This document shows, piece after piece, positions 62,850 to 64,000 of a DNA stretch of 64,000 bases. The stretch spans positions 1-64,000 of the forward strand of contig NZ_JACTVA010000023.1 in the NCBI RefSeq assembly GCF_014490485.1. The letters are read 5' to 3'. The notes beneath the pieces were generated by a model that saw nothing but the letters and a program-made list of their open reading frames with translations, made no database searches and had not been told where the DNA came from. The DNA is from Teichococcus aerophilus (lineage in GTDB: Bacteria; Pseudomonadota; Alphaproteobacteria; Acetobacterales; Acetobacteraceae). The translations under genes were made by a program, and so were the position numbers. Every line of letters begins with the position of its first letter. Within the stretch, counting starts at the first letter, position 1.

Positions 62850-64000
62850 ATGGACGGCTTTATCCCGCCCCACGCCCTGCAGCCTGTGCCCGACGTGCCG
62901 GTGCTGGAGGTGAAGGACCTGCACACGGTCTTCATGACCGACAACGGTCCCATCCATGCCGTCGACGGCGTCTCCTTCACCGTCGGACCGGGGGAGACGC
63001 TCGGCATCGTCGGTGAGAGCGGCTCGGGCAAGAGCGTCACCGCCCTGTCGCTGATGCGGCTGCTGGAGGAGCCGGCGCGGATCGTCGGCGGCTCCATCAC
63101 CTTCCAGGGCAAGGACGTGCTGGCCATGTCCCGCAGCGAGCTCGCCGATTGGCGTGGCGACCGCGCGGCGATGGTGTTCCAGGACCCGATGACCGGCCTG
63201 AACCCGGTCATCCGCATCCTGAAGCAGGTGACGGAGCATATCGTCTCCCACGGCCGCATGAAGCCGGCGGCGGCGAGGACGCGCGGCATCGAGCTGCTGC
63301 GCCGCATGGGCGTGGCGGCGCCGGAGCGCGCGGCGGCCTCCTTCCCGCATGAATTCTCCGGCGGCATGCGCCAGCGCGTGATGATGGCCATCGGCGTCGC
63401 CAACGACCCGGCACTGCTGATCGCGGATGAGCCGACCACGGCGCTGGACGTCACCATCCAGGCGCAGATCCTCGACCTGCTGCGCGGGCTGAACGAGGAG
63501 TTCGGTACCGCCATCGTGCTGATCAGCCACGATCTCGGCGTCATCGGCACCGTCTGCCGTCGCGTCGCGGTGATGTATGCCGGCGAGGTGGTGGAGGAAG
63601 CCGTCACCGCCGAGGTGCTGGCCGACCCACGCCACCCCTATGCTTGGGCGCTGGTCAATGCCGTGCCGCGGCTGGATGCGCCCACCGGCGCCCGGCTGAC
63701 CAGCATCGAGGGCACGCCGCCCGACGCGCTGAACCCGCCCAGGGGCTGCCGGTTCGAGCCGCGCTGCCCGTTCAAGATCGCCCGCTGCGCCACGGACCAT
63801 CCGCCGCTGATGGAAGTGGCGCCCGGACGCCGCGCCCGGTGCTGGGTGACGGCCGATGGCCGCAGCCTGCCGCGCCCAACCCTGCCCGCCGCCGCCGAAG
63901 CCGAAATCCCGCTCCTGGCGGAAGCGCCGCTGCTGGAAGCGCGCAACGTCGAGAAGCACTTCGTGCTGCGCCGGCCCTCCTTCATGAAACCGGGCCTGAC
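62850..64000 (+). CDS. Peptide-type ABC transporter ATP-binding protein, probable DppD-DppF fusion (partial)
   Basis: The frame is open to the window edge (383 codons visible). The first ABC domain is complete: VGESGSGKS (Walker A), QDPMTGLNP (Q-loop), FSGGMRQR (signature), LLIADEPTTALD (Walker B) and SHDL (H-loop). The DppD-type C-terminal cysteine cluster (CRFEPRCPFKIARC, later RCW) follows. It does not stop at the usual DppD length of about 330 residues: a linker leads into LLEARNVEKHFVLRR, the typical start of a DppF-type domain. So it is probably a tandem ATPase. I take the ATG at 62850, with AAGGAC upstream; a TTG at 62817 is possible. Confidence 0.9.
   Translation, partial: MDGFIPPHALQPVPDVPVLEVKDLHTVFMTDNGPIHAVDGVSFTVGPGETLGIVGESGSGKSVTALSLMRLLEEPARIVGGSITFQGKDVLAMSRSELADWRGDRAAMVFQDPMTGLNPVIRILKQVTEHIVSHGRMKPAAARTRGIELLRRMGVAAPERAAASFPHEFSGGMRQRVMMAIGVANDPALLIADEPTTALDVTIQAQILDLLRGLNEEFGTAIVLISHDLGVIGTVCRRVAVMYAGEVVEEAVTAEVLADPRHPYAWALVNAVPRLDAPTGARLTSIEGTPPDALNPPRGCRFEPRCPFKIARCATDHPPLMEVAPGRRARCWVTADGRSLPRPTLPAAAEAEIPLLAEAPLLEARNVEKHFVLRRPSFMKPGL

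Overview
The window reads as chromosomal DNA of a very GC-rich alphaproteobacterium. The gene families (Bug/TctC and peptide-type orphan binding proteins, CaiB/BaiF, MaoC and CitE sets, LGHNGGPPL small proteins) and a repeated intergenic palindrome (CCGGGGAAGGAATTCCCCGG followed by ACCCC and a T-run) point to Acetobacteraceae, probably Roseomonas or a close relative. This taxon call is from family knowledge, not from a search. No rRNA, tRNA, CRISPR array, prophage or intact transposase was seen. About 55 protein genes were found, nearly all for transport, catabolism or their regulation.

Layout. 1-5.6 kb: an RND efflux pump operon and an AraC regulator. 6-10.3 kb: a glutaminase, DHA2-type exporter, asparaginase and DUF1269 gene run. 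10.6-14.5 kb: a small secreted protein, an NtaA/DszA-type flavin monooxygenase with a coupled small protein, an XRE-cupin regulator and a NylB-like hydrolase. 14.9-19.4 kb: peptidyl-dipeptidase Dcp and a polar amino acid ABC system that lacks an ATPase. 19.5-23.9 kb: a ROK regulator facing nagB-nagA-binding protein. 24.2-32.5 kb: an M81 peptidase, a TetR/old-yellow-enzyme pair, a Bug protein, a peptide binding protein and a gamma-glutamyltransferase. 33-38.9 kb: a LysR regulator facing a molybdoenzyme, CoA-transferase, MaoC and CitE operon that resembles itaconate/mesaconate breakdown. 39-45.9 kb: ChrA, IclR, an NAD-oxidoreductase with a peptide binding protein, two membrane proteins and an RraA-type aldolase. 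46-48.3 kb: a flavin monooxygenase, CMD protein and AhpD-like protein trio. 48.6-53.4 kb: pobA, another peptide binding protein and an mhqO/mhqD-like pair.

53.7 kb to the right edge is the most coherent unit. A LacI regulator, acyl-CoA dehydrogenase, SDR, MaoC hydratase, peptide-type binding protein, enoyl-CoA hydratase, hydroxyacid dehydrogenase and permease-permease-ATPase genes are tied together by four copies of a near-perfect 16-bp palindrome (consensus ATTGGAACGTTCCAAT), one in each promoter region. I infer a single LacI regulon that imports an unidentified substrate and degrades it through CoA esters. The ATPase gene runs off the window and already enters a second ABC domain, so it is probably a DppD-DppF fusion.

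Between genes lie six copies or fragments of an inverted-repeat element (about 180-370 bp) whose arms are themselves terminator-like hairpins at gene 3' ends. There are also two copies of a second, double-hairpin repeat, and one strongly AT-rich insert inside one element copy.
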